Source: Acinetobacter nosocomialis (GTDB lineage Bacteria; Pseudomonadota; Gammaproteobacteria; Pseudomonadales; Moraxellaceae). From it: DNA of 64,000 nt. Under the pieces are notes generated by a model, which had not been told where the DNA came from, made no database searches, and saw only the letters and a list, made by a program, of their open reading frames with translations. Position 1 is the stretch's first letter; each line of letters begins with the position of its first letter. The stretch lies in contig CP107049.1 of the NCBI GenBank assembly GCA_025736915.1, forward strand, positions 3,348,001 to 3,412,000. Reading direction: 5' to 3'. The position numbers and the translations under genes were made by a program. Below, piece by piece: positions 17,421 to 25,394 of this stretch.

Positions 17421-18365
17421 ATGAAAAAGCTTGCAATGACTTTAGCTGTTTTGGTTCCACTCTCAAGCTATAGCTTAGCCAATGACTCTACGGGTTATGT
17501 CGGTACAGGTGGCATTCAGTATTTAAAAAACTCACAAGTTGCTATGCAGAGTGAAGATTTATTTATTAGTAAAAAGATGATTAAAGTCGATTATCTATAT
17601 AAAAATTTAAGTAATAAGGATGTCACTGAAACCGTTTTATTTCCATTACCACGTGTAGATAACTTTTTTGAAGCAGATTTTGCAAATACTGAAGCACTTT
17701 TAAAAAGCTTTAAAATTGTGGTGGATGGTCAAAATATAAAACCCGAAATGCATGTCAGAACGTTTATTCAAAAAGATGAAAAATCACCTTTAATGGATGT
17801 AACCGATGAGTTTAAGCAATGTGGCTTTACTGAAAAAGACATGCTGAATCCATGGATTCGTAGTAACTATGATTATTTGAATTATCAAGATAGGCTAAAC
17901 AAATGTAATAAACCACAAATGCAGAAAATTTTAGCTCAATTTGAAAAAGATGATGTAATCCCATGGTCATCTCAAGTCATTTATAGCTGGAAGCAAACCT
18001 TTAAAGCCAATAGTTTGACTAAAATTCATCATGAATATAAACCTTTGGTCGGCGGTTCTGTTGCGCTATATCCAGACGAAGATAGTAAGCAATTTTGCAT
18101 GGATAAACAATTTAAACAGGGTCTTAAAAAAGCACAGGCAGAACATTCGCCGTTTAGTGCTTTAGGTTATATTTTGACGACAGGTGCTAACTGGGCAAAG
18201 CCTATTGAAAAATTTAAGTTAACAATTGAACGTGATAAAGGTGAACTGGTTTCATTTTGTTGGGATGGCAAAGTCAACAAAATTAGTCCGACTCAATTTC
18301 AAATGACCAAAACCAAGTTTGTACCAAAACAAGACTTAGACGTTATTTTTGTTCATCTGCCATAA
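17421..18365 (+). CDS. DUF4424 family exported protein
   Basis: A 314-residue protein with a cleavable signal peptide ending near SYSLA-ND. The mature protein opens DSTGYVGTGGIQYLKN and continues with VDYLYKNLSNKDVTETVLFPLP, which I recognise as the DUF4424 pattern (periplasmic, function unknown). Four or more cysteines in the mature chain could form disulfides. It stands alone between a terminator-like hairpin and the SDR gene. Confidence 0.75.
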   Translation: MKKLAMTLAVLVPLSSYSLANDSTGYVGTGGIQYLKNSQVAMQSEDLFISKKMIKVDYLYKNLSNKDVTETVLFPLPRVDNFFEADFANTEALLKSFKIVVDGQNIKPEMHVRTFIQKDEKSPLMDVTDEFKQCGFTEKDMLNPWIRSNYDYLNYQDRLNKCNKPQMQKILAQFEKDDVIPWSSQVIYSWKQTFKANSLTKIHHEYKPLVGGSVALYPDEDSKQFCMDKQFKQGLKKAQAEHSPFSALGYILTTGANWAKPIEKFKLTIERDKGELVSFCWDGKVNKISPTQFQMTKTKFVPKQDLDVIFVHLP

Positions 18366-18456
18366 GCTCATACAAACTCTAAACTGTATAAAATTGCATC
18401 ACTTTTGATTGTGTGTCATAACCTAACCATGGCGCACAATAACAAGAGGATGCCGC

Positions 18457-19254
18457 ATGTTGCTCAAGGGAAAAGTAGCAGTAATTTTTGGAGGCAGCGG
18501 TGCAATTGGCACTGCGATTGCGCAGGTTTTCCTTCGTGAAGGAGTGCATGTTTATTTATGCGCAAGAGATTTAAATAAACTGCAAAACATCGCGGCACAA
18601 CTACAAAAATACGAAGGCGCGATACATATCGTTAGTGTTGATGTGCTAGATAGCCAAGCAACCAGTGAGGCAGTTGCTCAAATTGCCCAAGCGACGAATG
18701 GCTTAGATACCGTCATTAATGCGACGAGTTTTATACATAATCAAGGGAAAGAAATTTTTGAATTAAATCTTGATGAGTTCGTCGGGGGAATAAATCCATT
18801 TCTAACGGCGCAGTTTAATATCTCTAAAGCTGTGGTTCCTTATATGGGCGGTAAGCGCGGTGGAACCATCATTTCAATTGTGGCACCTTCAGCACGAATG
18901 GCAATACCGGGGCATTTAGGACATATTGTGGGCTGTGCTGGAATTGAGGCCTTTATTAAAGCTCTTGCCAGTGAGCTAGGCCCTAAAAATATACGGGTAC
19001 TCGGTGTACGCTCACATGCAATTGTGGATGCTGTTCAAGCGGGTTCTTATACGCGCGAATTGTTTGAGTCTAAAGCACAGGCAATCGGGCTCAGCATAGG
19101 ACAATGGCTCGAAGGTGCTGCTCAGGGCACTATGCTAAAACGATTGCCCACACTTTCTCAAGTTGCAGAAACCGTTGCTTTCCTTGCATCAGAGCATGCG
19201 AACTCAATAACCGCAACGGTTGTAAATATGACTGCTGGTGCAATAATTGATTAG
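18457..19254 (+). CDS. SDR family NAD(P)-dependent oxidoreductase
   Basis: A 265-residue short-chain dehydrogenase/reductase. The Rossmann glycine motif is GGSGAIG near residue 12, followed by ARDLNKL, which suggests NADP(H). The family N-N-A-G element appears as INATS. The expected YxxxK is not intact: the corresponding segment reads HLGHIVGCAGIEAFIKAL, so the catalytic Tyr seems replaced while the Lys is lost or shifted, and activity may be altered. AAGAGGA precedes the ATG. The stop codon overlaps that of the convergent DoxX gene. Substrate unknown. Confidence 0.8.
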   Translation: MLLKGKVAVIFGGSGAIGTAIAQVFLREGVHVYLCARDLNKLQNIAAQLQKYEGAIHIVSVDVLDSQATSEAVAQIAQATNGLDTVINATSFIHNQGKEIFELNLDEFVGGINPFLTAQFNISKAVVPYMGGKRGGTIISIVAPSARMAIPGHLGHIVGCAGIEAFIKALASELGPKNIRVLGVRSHAIVDAVQAGSYTRELFESKAQAIGLSIGQWLEGAAQGTMLKRLPTLSQVAETVAFLASEHANSITATVVNMTAGAIID

Positions 19255-19853
19255 TGCAGTTTATTTTTAATCCAATAATCTAAACTAAAATAACGGCCAC
19301 CTCCAAGTACAAGCAGGGCAAGTAGCATAATCATATAGGTCGTGGCAAATTCAATTCCGTTATTTAAAATAACAAACGAACCGCTCGATGTAAGCCAGTC
19401 ATAGTTGCCATAGTTCTGTAGGATTTCTCGAGCTTTATCTAACTTTTCAGCAGAAGCCAATACTTGCATGTTAGCAAAGGGGGCATGCGGGTCAGCAATT
19501 GCTTGCCATCCATTTGGGAGGTGTACCGTAAATATTGCAACTAACATGGTAATAATGAGTGGAATACTAATTAAACGGGTAAATAAACCTAGTGTTAAAA
19601 GTATGGCACCTGCTAGTTCAGTTGACGTTGCAAGCACGGCCATTAAATAGGGAAAAGGAAGGCCCAATCCACCATCTGAACTGCCGAACCATTCGACAAT
19701 GTCGTTGAAGTGCATCAGTTTATTTGTACCCGCCATCCAAAATATAGGGACTAGATACAATCGAATAGCCAATGCGGCAATGCCGTCAATATGTTGTAAA
19801 GACTTACCGAGGTTTTGATAATATTGAGATAAGCCATAAATAAAGTTCTTCAT
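19251..19853 (-). CDS. DoxX family membrane protein of the bufferin locus
   Basis: A 200-residue inner-membrane protein with about four hydrophobic segments (for example LAIRLYLVPIFWMAG, AILLTLGLFTRLISIPLIITMLVAIF and MIMLLALLVLGGG). The pattern is that of DoxX. It is divergent from the bufferin precursor gene. Its upstream region contains an ECF-type promoter (19888-19915) with the same boxes and spacing as that of the precursor, so both units should be co-induced. DoxX proteins are frequent companions of MNIO-RiPP operons; their exact role there is not established. Confidence 0.85.
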   Translation of the reverse strand: MKNFIYGLSQYYQNLGKSLQHIDGIAALAIRLYLVPIFWMAGTNKLMHFNDIVEWFGSSDGGLGLPFPYLMAVLATSTELAGAILLTLGLFTRLISIPLIITMLVAIFTVHLPNGWQAIADPHAPFANMQVLASAEKLDKAREILQNYGNYDWLTSSGSFVILNNGIEFATTYMIMLLALLVLGGGRYFSLDYWIKNKLH

Positions 19854-19887
19854 GATAATTTCACATCCAATGCGATTGAATAATAAT

Positions 19888-19915
19888 TAGTCGGATGGAA
19901 ACTGTATTTCTTACA
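19888..19915 (-). promoter_or_regulatory. ECF-type promoter of the DoxX gene
   Basis: Reading the minus strand: TGTAAG (19915-19910), 15 bases, CCGACTA (19894-19888). The predicted start lies about 30 bases before the DoxX ATG. The matching forward element is at 19938-19965, with an identical 15-base spacer. The pair fits recognition by the ECF sigma factor encoded at 21968. Confidence 0.65.
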
Positions 19916-19937
19916 TAAAAAATTTTTTTATTTACGG

Positions 19938-19965
19938 TGTAATAAAAAAGGATTTGGTCCGTCTA
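19938..19965 (+). promoter_or_regulatory. ECF-type promoter of the bufferin operon
   Basis: TGTAAT (19938-19943), 15 bases, CCGTCTA (19959-19965). It mirrors the divergent element at 19888-19915. It would give a leader of roughly 45 bases before the precursor gene. A TGTACA-TG-TGTACA palindrome at 19972-19985 sits about where transcription should start. Confidence 0.65.
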
Positions 19966-20017
19966 ACTTTATGTACATGTGTACAAACCGAGAAATTAGC
20001 ATTAAAGGAATACGAAA

Positions 20018-20326
20018 ATGAACAAACTCAACTCAATGACTTCAGTGGCAGCATTATTAGCCCTTTCAGTTGCAGGTGCTACGCAAATGGCTGTAGCAGC
20101 AACCAATACAACAACCGAAGTACATGCAACCAAAGCAGCCGATGGTAAATGTGGTGAAGCGAAATGCGGAGCCAACAAAATGAAAAAACATGAAAAGTCT
20201 GCTGAAGCAAAATGTGGAGCAAATAAAAAAGCAGCAGATGGTAAATGCGGTGCAACTAAAAAAGCAGCGGACGGCAAGTGCGGGGCAGATAAAAAAGTTG
20301 CTGATGGCAAGTGTGGCGCCAAGTAA
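20018..20326 (+). CDS. bufA: bufferin-like RiPP precursor (BufA1/HvfA type)
   Basis: A 102-residue protein with a signal peptide (about 1-28, cleavage near AVAA-T) and a Lys/Ala/Gly-rich low-complexity mature part holding six KCG motifs (two preceded by EA, four by DG). These are the only cysteines. In characterised bufferins such cysteines are converted to thiooxazoles by the MNIO enzyme and bind copper; that knowledge is transferred here by gene context. The start is supported by AAAGGA upstream. Followed by the MNIO enzyme, its partner, an ECF sigma factor and an anti-sigma gene. Confidence 0.88.
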   Translation: MNKLNSMTSVAALLALSVAGATQMAVAATNTTTEVHATKAADGKCGEAKCGANKMKKHEKSAEAKCGANKKAADGKCGATKKAADGKCGADKKVADGKCGAK

Positions 20327-20340
20327 ACAATCTAATCACG

Positions 20341-20376
20341 GATGATGTCGGCCTCCTCGTAAGTGTCGGCATCATT
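20341..20376 (+). promoter_or_regulatory. hairpin between bufferin precursor and MNIO gene
   Basis: GATGATGTCGGC (20341-20352) can pair along 12 positions, including G-U pairs, with GTCGGCATCATT (20365-20376). It has no T-run after it. Placed just behind a highly expressed small precursor gene, it could protect the 3' end of the precursor message or attenuate transcription into the enzyme genes. Confidence 0.5.
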
Positions 20377-20395
20377 TCCAAAAGGAGAAATCACC

Positions 20396-21259
20396 ATGAT
20401 GGAGTTGACTGGTGTGGGGGTTGGCTTAAGACGTGACTTTATAAATGCGTTTCTAACGGCAAAAACATATCCAGACTTTATTGAGGTTGCCCCAGAAAAT
20501 TGGTTAGGTTTTGGTGGTCGACATGCAAAATTACTCGCACAATGTGCTGAAAAAGCGCCATTAATTTGTCACGGCTTGTCATTATCTATTGGAGGGCCAC
20601 ATCCACTTAATCTCGAATTTATAGGTAAAGTAAAAAGCTTTTTAGAACACTATGATGTACCAATTTATTCTGAACATTTAAGTTATACAAATGACGGCGG
20701 CTATTTATACGATTTGTTGCCCATACCGATGACAGAAGCCGCTGTTAAATATGTGGCTGAACGTATTTTACGTGTGCAAGATATTTTAGGAAAAAGATTA
20801 GTTATAGAAAATGTTTCTACTTATGTCATGCCGAATGCCGAAATGAGTGAAGCTGAATTTATCCGTCAAGTGATTCAACATGCAGACTGTGATTTGCTCC
20901 TTGATGTAAATAATGTCTATGTCAACAGTATCAATCATGGTAGCGATGCATTTGGTTTTATCCAGAAAATGCCAAAAGAACGAATCCGTTATTTACATAT
21001 TGCTGGACATGAAAAAGTTCAGAAGAACTTATTAATCGATACCCATGGGGCGGAAGTTTGTGACCGTGTTTGGGAGTTGTTGAGATATACCTATCAAGTA
21101 TGCGGAATAAAACCGACATTATTGGAACGCGATTTTAATATTCCATCATGGCAAGAATTAGAAGAGGAACTCGCCAAAATCAAACTCATTCAACAACAGG
21201 AGACTGGCTATGAAGGGAAATCAAATATCCTTCCAAACCATGCAGCAACAGTTTTGTGA
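20396..21259 (+). CDS. bufB: MNIO family enzyme (DUF692), bufferin maturase BufB
   Basis: A 287-residue TIM-barrel protein of the DUF692/MNIO family: multinuclear non-haem iron oxidases that modify cysteines of RiPP precursors. Visible conserved blocks are EVAPENWLGFGG, HGLSLSIGG, YSEHLSY, ENVSTY, LLDVNNVYVN, YLHIAGHE, DTHG and ERDFNIP, which supply the His/Asp/Glu iron ligands. The ATG at 20396 is chosen over the upstream GTG at 20363 because AAGGAG precedes it by about eight bases. The gene overlaps the next one by 50 bases. The likely substrate is the six-cysteine precursor immediately upstream. Confidence 0.9.
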   Translation: MMELTGVGVGLRRDFINAFLTAKTYPDFIEVAPENWLGFGGRHAKLLAQCAEKAPLICHGLSLSIGGPHPLNLEFIGKVKSFLEHYDVPIYSEHLSYTNDGGYLYDLLPIPMTEAAVKYVAERILRVQDILGKRLVIENVSTYVMPNAEMSEAEFIRQVIQHADCDLLLDVNNVYVNSINHGSDAFGFIQKMPKERIRYLHIAGHEKVQKNLLIDTHGAEVCDRVWELLRYTYQVCGIKPTLLERDFNIPSWQELEEELAKIKLIQQQETGYEGKSNILPNHAATVL

Positions 21260-21971
21260 CTGGATTCGTGATCCTGATTTGGAATTACCTCAAGCACTTC
21301 CTCCTCAAAGAATGCAAATTTATCGGGATTTACTTTTTAATAATATTTGTTCATTTATTGACTTAGTTTATCCAGTAGCTCGTGCCATGTTGCCAGAGTT
21401 AAAGTGGCAACAATTGCTGTTAGAGTTTTTTCAAAAAGCTAAAAGCCGCTCACCTTTATACAATGATATCTCTTTAGAGTTTAGAGAGTATTTAACAGAG
21501 CAACAGCATCCGATATTACAAGAGTATCCTTGGTTGGCTGAGTTATTACAGTTTGAATGGCTAGAATTATATTTAGACACTGTTGAAATTGAAGATGCTG
21601 TTTTACATGAAAATTATGTTTGGCAGTTAACCACCAAAGTATGGGTATTGGTTTATCAATATCCCGTTTATACGTGGACGACTTTAATGACTCCAGAACA
21701 AGTAGAACTTGCACCAGGCGCTGTAATGGTCTGGCGCGATGAACAAGATAAAGTATGTATTGAACAACTCTCTCCACTTTTTGCTATGCTGATTGAACAG
21801 TTAACGCAAAATATAACCTTAACTGACCATGATATTTTCACCCTTATTCAATCTGTACTCGCTAACTTGTCTGAGTCTGAAATTTATCTGCAAATTCAAG
21901 AACTCAAAAACCTCTTATCTCGACTACAATTAATCCAAACTCTCCATGATTTTAAAGAGGCACAAGCATGA
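21210..21971 (+). CDS. bufC: MNIO partner protein (DUF2063 type), BufC
   Basis: A 253-residue protein with the DUF2063 N-terminal pattern (FCDWIRDPD, PPQRMQIYRDLLFNN, SFIDLVYPVARAML). It is the usual partner of MNIO enzymes, thought to deliver the precursor to the maturase. It begins inside bufB (50-base overlap, AGGAG upstream) and ends in an ATGA overlap with the sigma factor gene, so the genes are translationally coupled. The C-terminal half is the variable part. Confidence 0.85.
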   Translation: MKGNQISFQTMQQQFCDWIRDPDLELPQALPPQRMQIYRDLLFNNICSFIDLVYPVARAMLPELKWQQLLLEFFQKAKSRSPLYNDISLEFREYLTEQQHPILQEYPWLAELLQFEWLELYLDTVEIEDAVLHENYVWQLTTKVWVLVYQYPVYTWTTLMTPEQVELAPGAVMVWRDEQDKVCIEQLSPLFAMLIEQLTQNITLTDHDIFTLIQSVLANLSESEIYLQIQELKNLLSRLQLIQTLHDFKEAQA

Positions 21972-22588
21972 CTTCAGCCGCGGCATCACGTCATGACGAC
22001 TTAGGGGAGCAACTGCATAACCCAGCCTTTTTACAAGACTTAAGGCAGCAAATGATTAAATTTGCTTTTTTACAGTTGTCCTCACTTCCGCAAGCTGAAG
22101 ATGTGGTGCAAGAAGCATTAACGAGCGCTTTTCAAAACTTAGATTCATTTAAAGGGCGGGCTGCGTTCAAAACATGGGTATTCGCGATTTTAAAAAATAA
22201 AATTATTGATGTGGTTCGGCAAAAGTCACGCTTGGTCGCTATGTCAGAATTATTTAAAGATGAGGAAAGCGAACTCAGTGTCGACGAGTTGTTCGATGCT
22301 TCAGGACACTGGCATAAATATGAAGCACCTCAAGCATGGCAAAGCCCTGAAGAAATGATGGAACAGTCAGATTTCTGGATAATTTTTGAAGCCTGTTTAG
22401 ATCATTTGCCTGCCAAATATGCTCAGGTTTTCATGATGAGAGAAGTGGTAGAGCTGAGTTCTAACGAAATTTGTAGCAAGCTGGAGCTATCTATTTCAAA
22501 CTTTAATGTGTTGATGTATCGAAGTCGTACCCGTTTACGCGAATGCTTAGAAAATAAATGGTTACTGAAGGAGGATTGTTCATGTTGA
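21968..22588 (+). CDS. ECF sigma-70 family RNA polymerase sigma factor
   Basis: A 206-residue ECF sigma factor. Region 2 lies at about 25-95 (SLPQAEDVVQEALTSAF, FKTWVFAILKNKIID) and region 4 at about 140-195 (LPAKYAQVFMMREVVELSSNEICSKL then a helix-turn-helix with VLMYRSRTRLRE). A linker of some 45 residues separates them. It is coupled to bufC by ATGA and overlaps the anti-sigma gene. The two TGTAAK-N15-CCGWCTA elements upstream of DoxX and bufA are its probable targets, giving autoregulation. Confidence 0.9.
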   Translation: MTSAAASRHDDLGEQLHNPAFLQDLRQQMIKFAFLQLSSLPQAEDVVQEALTSAFQNLDSFKGRAAFKTWVFAILKNKIIDVVRQKSRLVAMSELFKDEESELSVDELFDASGHWHKYEAPQAWQSPEEMMEQSDFWIIFEACLDHLPAKYAQVFMMREVVELSSNEICSKLELSISNFNVLMYRSRTRLRECLENKWLLKEDCSC

Positions 22589-22761
22589 CATGTCGACAAG
22601 CCACTCAACTGTTGTCTGAAAAACAAGATAGACCGCTTTTTTTACGTGAGCAAAGTAGTTTACAACTGCATTTGTTGGCATGCCGATCATGCCGCCGTTA
22701 TGCAAAACAGATCAAAACAATTAGTCAGCTTTCCAAAGCATTTAAAAATTTGGATAACTAA
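22582..22761 (+). CDS. small zf-HC2-type anti-sigma factor
   Basis: A 59-residue protein. The ATG at 22582 follows a good GGAGGA and overlaps the sigma gene by seven bases, so it is preferred over the upstream ATG at 22558. The motif HLLACRSCRRY gives the H-x3-C-x2-C zinc-binding signature of anti-sigma domains. There is no transmembrane segment, so it is a cytoplasmic zinc-binding anti-sigma factor that could sense metal or thiol oxidation directly, which would fit a copper-related locus (inference). Confidence 0.8.
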   Translation: MLTCRQATQLLSEKQDRPLFLREQSSLQLHLLACRSCRRYAKQIKTISQLSKAFKNLDN

Positions 22762-22851
22762 CTTTAGTTAAAAATTTATTTATTGCTGGCCTTAACACGC
22801 TAAAAGCTTACATACTATAAAAGCAAAGGAATTTTTAAGATAGGATGAAAC

Positions 22852-23763
22852 GTGAATTTAAAGAATCTTGAAGCATTTTATTGGGTTGTGACGTTAAATA
22901 GCTTCAATAGGGCCGCGACTAAATTACAAACGACGCAGCCTGCGGTATCTCAAAAAATCACATCTCTTGAAAATGAATTAGGTTTTAAAGTTTTAGATCG
23001 AAGCTTACGGCAGTTTAAACTGACCCATAAAGGCATGACCTTATTTAAGTATGCCGAAAAGTTTATGCGCCTAGAAACCGATCTGGTCGCAGAACTGACC
23101 GAAAACCAGCACCTGACTGGCACCATTCGTTTAGGCGTTTCCGAAACCATTGTTTATACGTGGTTAGTCGAATATATCGAAAAAGTTCAACAAGAGTTCC
23201 CAAAAATTTCAGTCGAAATTGTGGTTGACCTGACACCTAACTTACAAGAAGGCGTTCGTACAGGCGATTTGGATATGGCGTTTCTGCTTGGGCCAACGTT
23301 GGCTTTTGAGTGTATTGAACAGTCGCTATGTAACTTTGAACTGAGTTTCTTGGCGGCGCCATCTTTTAAAGGTGGAATTGGGCAAATGTCTTTTAAAGCC
23401 TTAATGTCGCATACCATTTTAACTTATCCAAAAATTACCTATCCCTATAAAGAATTAAAGGCCAAAATGAAAGAAAAGAGCATTGATGAGCCGCTTTCAA
23501 TTACCAGTTATTCTTTAGCAACGTTGTTGCGTCTTGCCGAGCAGGGCTTGGGTATTGCAGTCGTACCGACCTTAACGGCTTTAAAGGAAATTACCGATGG
23601 TCGTCTGGAAATATTAAATACGCCTATTCGCTTAAAGACCTTTCATTTCACCTCTATTTATATTCATGGCAATGACGTTGCCTTGAAAGAAAAACTGACA
23701 GAAGTTGCTGTAAAAGTGTCGGCAAGTGCCATGAAAAGGCTGAATGAGCAAATTAAAAAATAA
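22852..23763 (+). CDS. LysR-type transcriptional regulator of the oxoproline cluster
   Basis: A 303-residue LysR regulator starting with GTG, with AGGA upstream. The N-terminal winged helix (about 1-60) has AFYWVVTLNSFNRAATKL, TTQPAVSQKI and LENELGFKVLDR. The periplasmic-binding-like effector domain follows (GTIRLGVSET, DMAFLLGP, LAEQGLGIAVVP). It lies directly upstream of the transporter and 5-oxoprolinase genes, in the same direction, so it probably activates them. Confidence 0.85.
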   Translation: MNLKNLEAFYWVVTLNSFNRAATKLQTTQPAVSQKITSLENELGFKVLDRSLRQFKLTHKGMTLFKYAEKFMRLETDLVAELTENQHLTGTIRLGVSETIVYTWLVEYIEKVQQEFPKISVEIVVDLTPNLQEGVRTGDLDMAFLLGPTLAFECIEQSLCNFELSFLAAPSFKGGIGQMSFKALMSHTILTYPKITYPYKELKAKMKEKSIDEPLSITSYSLATLLRLAEQGLGIAVVPTLTALKEITDGRLEILNTPIRLKTFHFTSIYIHGNDVALKEKLTEVAVKVSASAMKRLNEQIKK

Positions 23764-24106
23764 GCAGAGTTGGTGATATTTTCATCTTATTTTTCTTCTC
23801 TAAATTATCGCTGCTTGTATGCAAAGTCATAAAAGCAGCTTATGAAAGTCGATAAGTAAAATTTATTCAGATTTTTAATTAAATAAAATAATATTTAAAA
23901 TCAAAAACTTAAAAATTTAAATTTATGTAAAAAGTCTTATTGTTCGTAGGGATTAGCTATGTTTTTATTTGAGATACAAGATTTGGTCACCGATTAAGTT
24001 GATTGGGGAATAGGGAATCTTTGTCATTTAAAAGGATTAAAGAATATCATTTGGGACGAAAAATGGTGTTCTTGGTTCAACTTGAAAATAGCGTTGTTAA
24101 GCTCAA
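23764..24106. other. 343-base intergenic region before the transporter gene
   Basis: No gene is supportable here. The region is AT-rich in its middle and should hold the promoter of the oxoproline operon and LysR binding sites, but I see no unambiguous promoter or palindrome. Confidence 0.5.
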
Positions 24107-24127
24107 ATGGATGAGGAACGCATTAAT

Positions 24128-25360
24128 ATGTCTTTACTGAAATCTTCTTTTTTATCAGATCGCCAATGGGCCATTGTAGCCTCAATCTTTATGATGGCGA
24201 CCTCTGCAATGGGGCCAGGATTTTTAACCCAAACTGCTGTATTTACAGTGAAGTTAGGCGCTGCATTTGGCTTTGCAATTTTAGTTTCCATTCTGATTGA
24301 TTATGTAGTTCAACAAAATATTTGGCGTGTAGTAACACTCACTCAAATGCGTGCATCAGATATTGCCAATAAAGCATTACCGGGTAGTGGTTATTTACTG
24401 GCGTTTCTGGTGATTTTGGGCGGTTTTTTCTTTAGTGTCGGTAATATCGCAGGTGCAGCTTTAGGTTTAAATGCACTTTTTGGCCTAGACACAAAGTGGG
24501 GCGGTATTTTAAGTGGTGCATTAGCAATTTTGATTTTTGCATCAAGAAAAGCAACGCTTGCCATGGATAAAAGCATGATCGTGTTGGGATTGCTTAAAAT
24601 TCTCCTGATTATTATTGTTGCCGTCATTGTAATGCCCCCAGTTGGTCAAGCTGTACATCAGACATTTGCTCCAGATCATATCGACTTTGCCATTATTACC
24701 ACTATTGTTGGCGGTACAGTGGGTGGCTATATCTGTTATGCAGGCGCACATCGTTTACTCGATAAAGGTGCTGTTGGCCCTGAAAATATTGATGAAGTTG
24801 CTAAAGCTGCGACCAAGGGCATTGTTGTCGTTGGTATTATGCGTTATGTGCTGTTTTTAGCGTTTTTAGGTGTAGTGGTGAGCGGTGCAACCATTGATTT
24901 AGCCAGCCACGATGCCAATCCAGCAGCTCAAGCATTCCAATATGCAGCGGGTACATTTGGTTTTAAATTATTTGGTTTAATTTTCTGGGCAGCAGGTATT
25001 AGTAGCACGATTGGTGCAGCATATACGTCAGTTTCATTCTTTACTGCATTTAAAAAGAACTTAACACCAAAGCAAACCAACTATACAACCATTACCTTTA
25101 TCGCATTGGCTTTATTGCTCTATGTGCTATTGGGTGCAACTCCAGCAGGTCTACTCATTTTTGTGGGTGGTTTTAACGGTTTGGTGTTGCCAATTGGCCT
25201 TACAATTTTTGTATACGTAGCTGCATGCCGTAAAGATTTAATGGGTAATTACAACTATCCAAAATGGTTACTTATTTTAGGTGGATTAACATGTTTGTTG
25301 ACGTGGTGGATGGGCTATATGTCATTTACGACAGTATTTAACTATTTGACCAAGCTTTAA
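24128..25360 (+). CDS. divergent NRAMP-family transporter (metal motif absent)
   Basis: A 410-residue membrane protein with about eleven hydrophobic segments and overall NRAMP resemblance (GPGFLTQTA near the start). The metal-binding DPGN of helix 1 is missing, and the MPH motif of helix 6 is replaced by a segment reading CYAGAHRLLD. It is therefore unlikely to carry manganese or iron; position at the head of a 5-oxoproline/lactam operon suggests an organic substrate (inference). GAGGA lies ten bases before the ATG at 24128, so that start is preferred to the in-frame ATG at 24107. Confidence 0.8.
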   Translation: MSLLKSSFLSDRQWAIVASIFMMATSAMGPGFLTQTAVFTVKLGAAFGFAILVSILIDYVVQQNIWRVVTLTQMRASDIANKALPGSGYLLAFLVILGGFFFSVGNIAGAALGLNALFGLDTKWGGILSGALAILIFASRKATLAMDKSMIVLGLLKILLIIIVAVIVMPPVGQAVHQTFAPDHIDFAIITTIVGGTVGGYICYAGAHRLLDKGAVGPENIDEVAKAATKGIVVVGIMRYVLFLAFLGVVVSGATIDLASHDANPAAQAFQYAAGTFGFKLFGLIFWAAGISSTIGAAYTSVSFFTAFKKNLTPKQTNYTTITFIALALLLYVLLGATPAGLLIFVGGFNGLVLPIGLTIFVYVAACRKDLMGNYNYPKWLLILGGLTCLLTWWMGYMSFTTVFNYLTKL

Positions 25361-25394
25361 GCCAGACTTTGTTAAGTGATAAAGGAATAATGCC

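Noticed and set aside
20002..20322. 106-codon minus-strand frame opposite the bufferin precursor
   Set aside because: Its repetitive Pro/Ala/His composition is simply the antisense of the KCG repeats.
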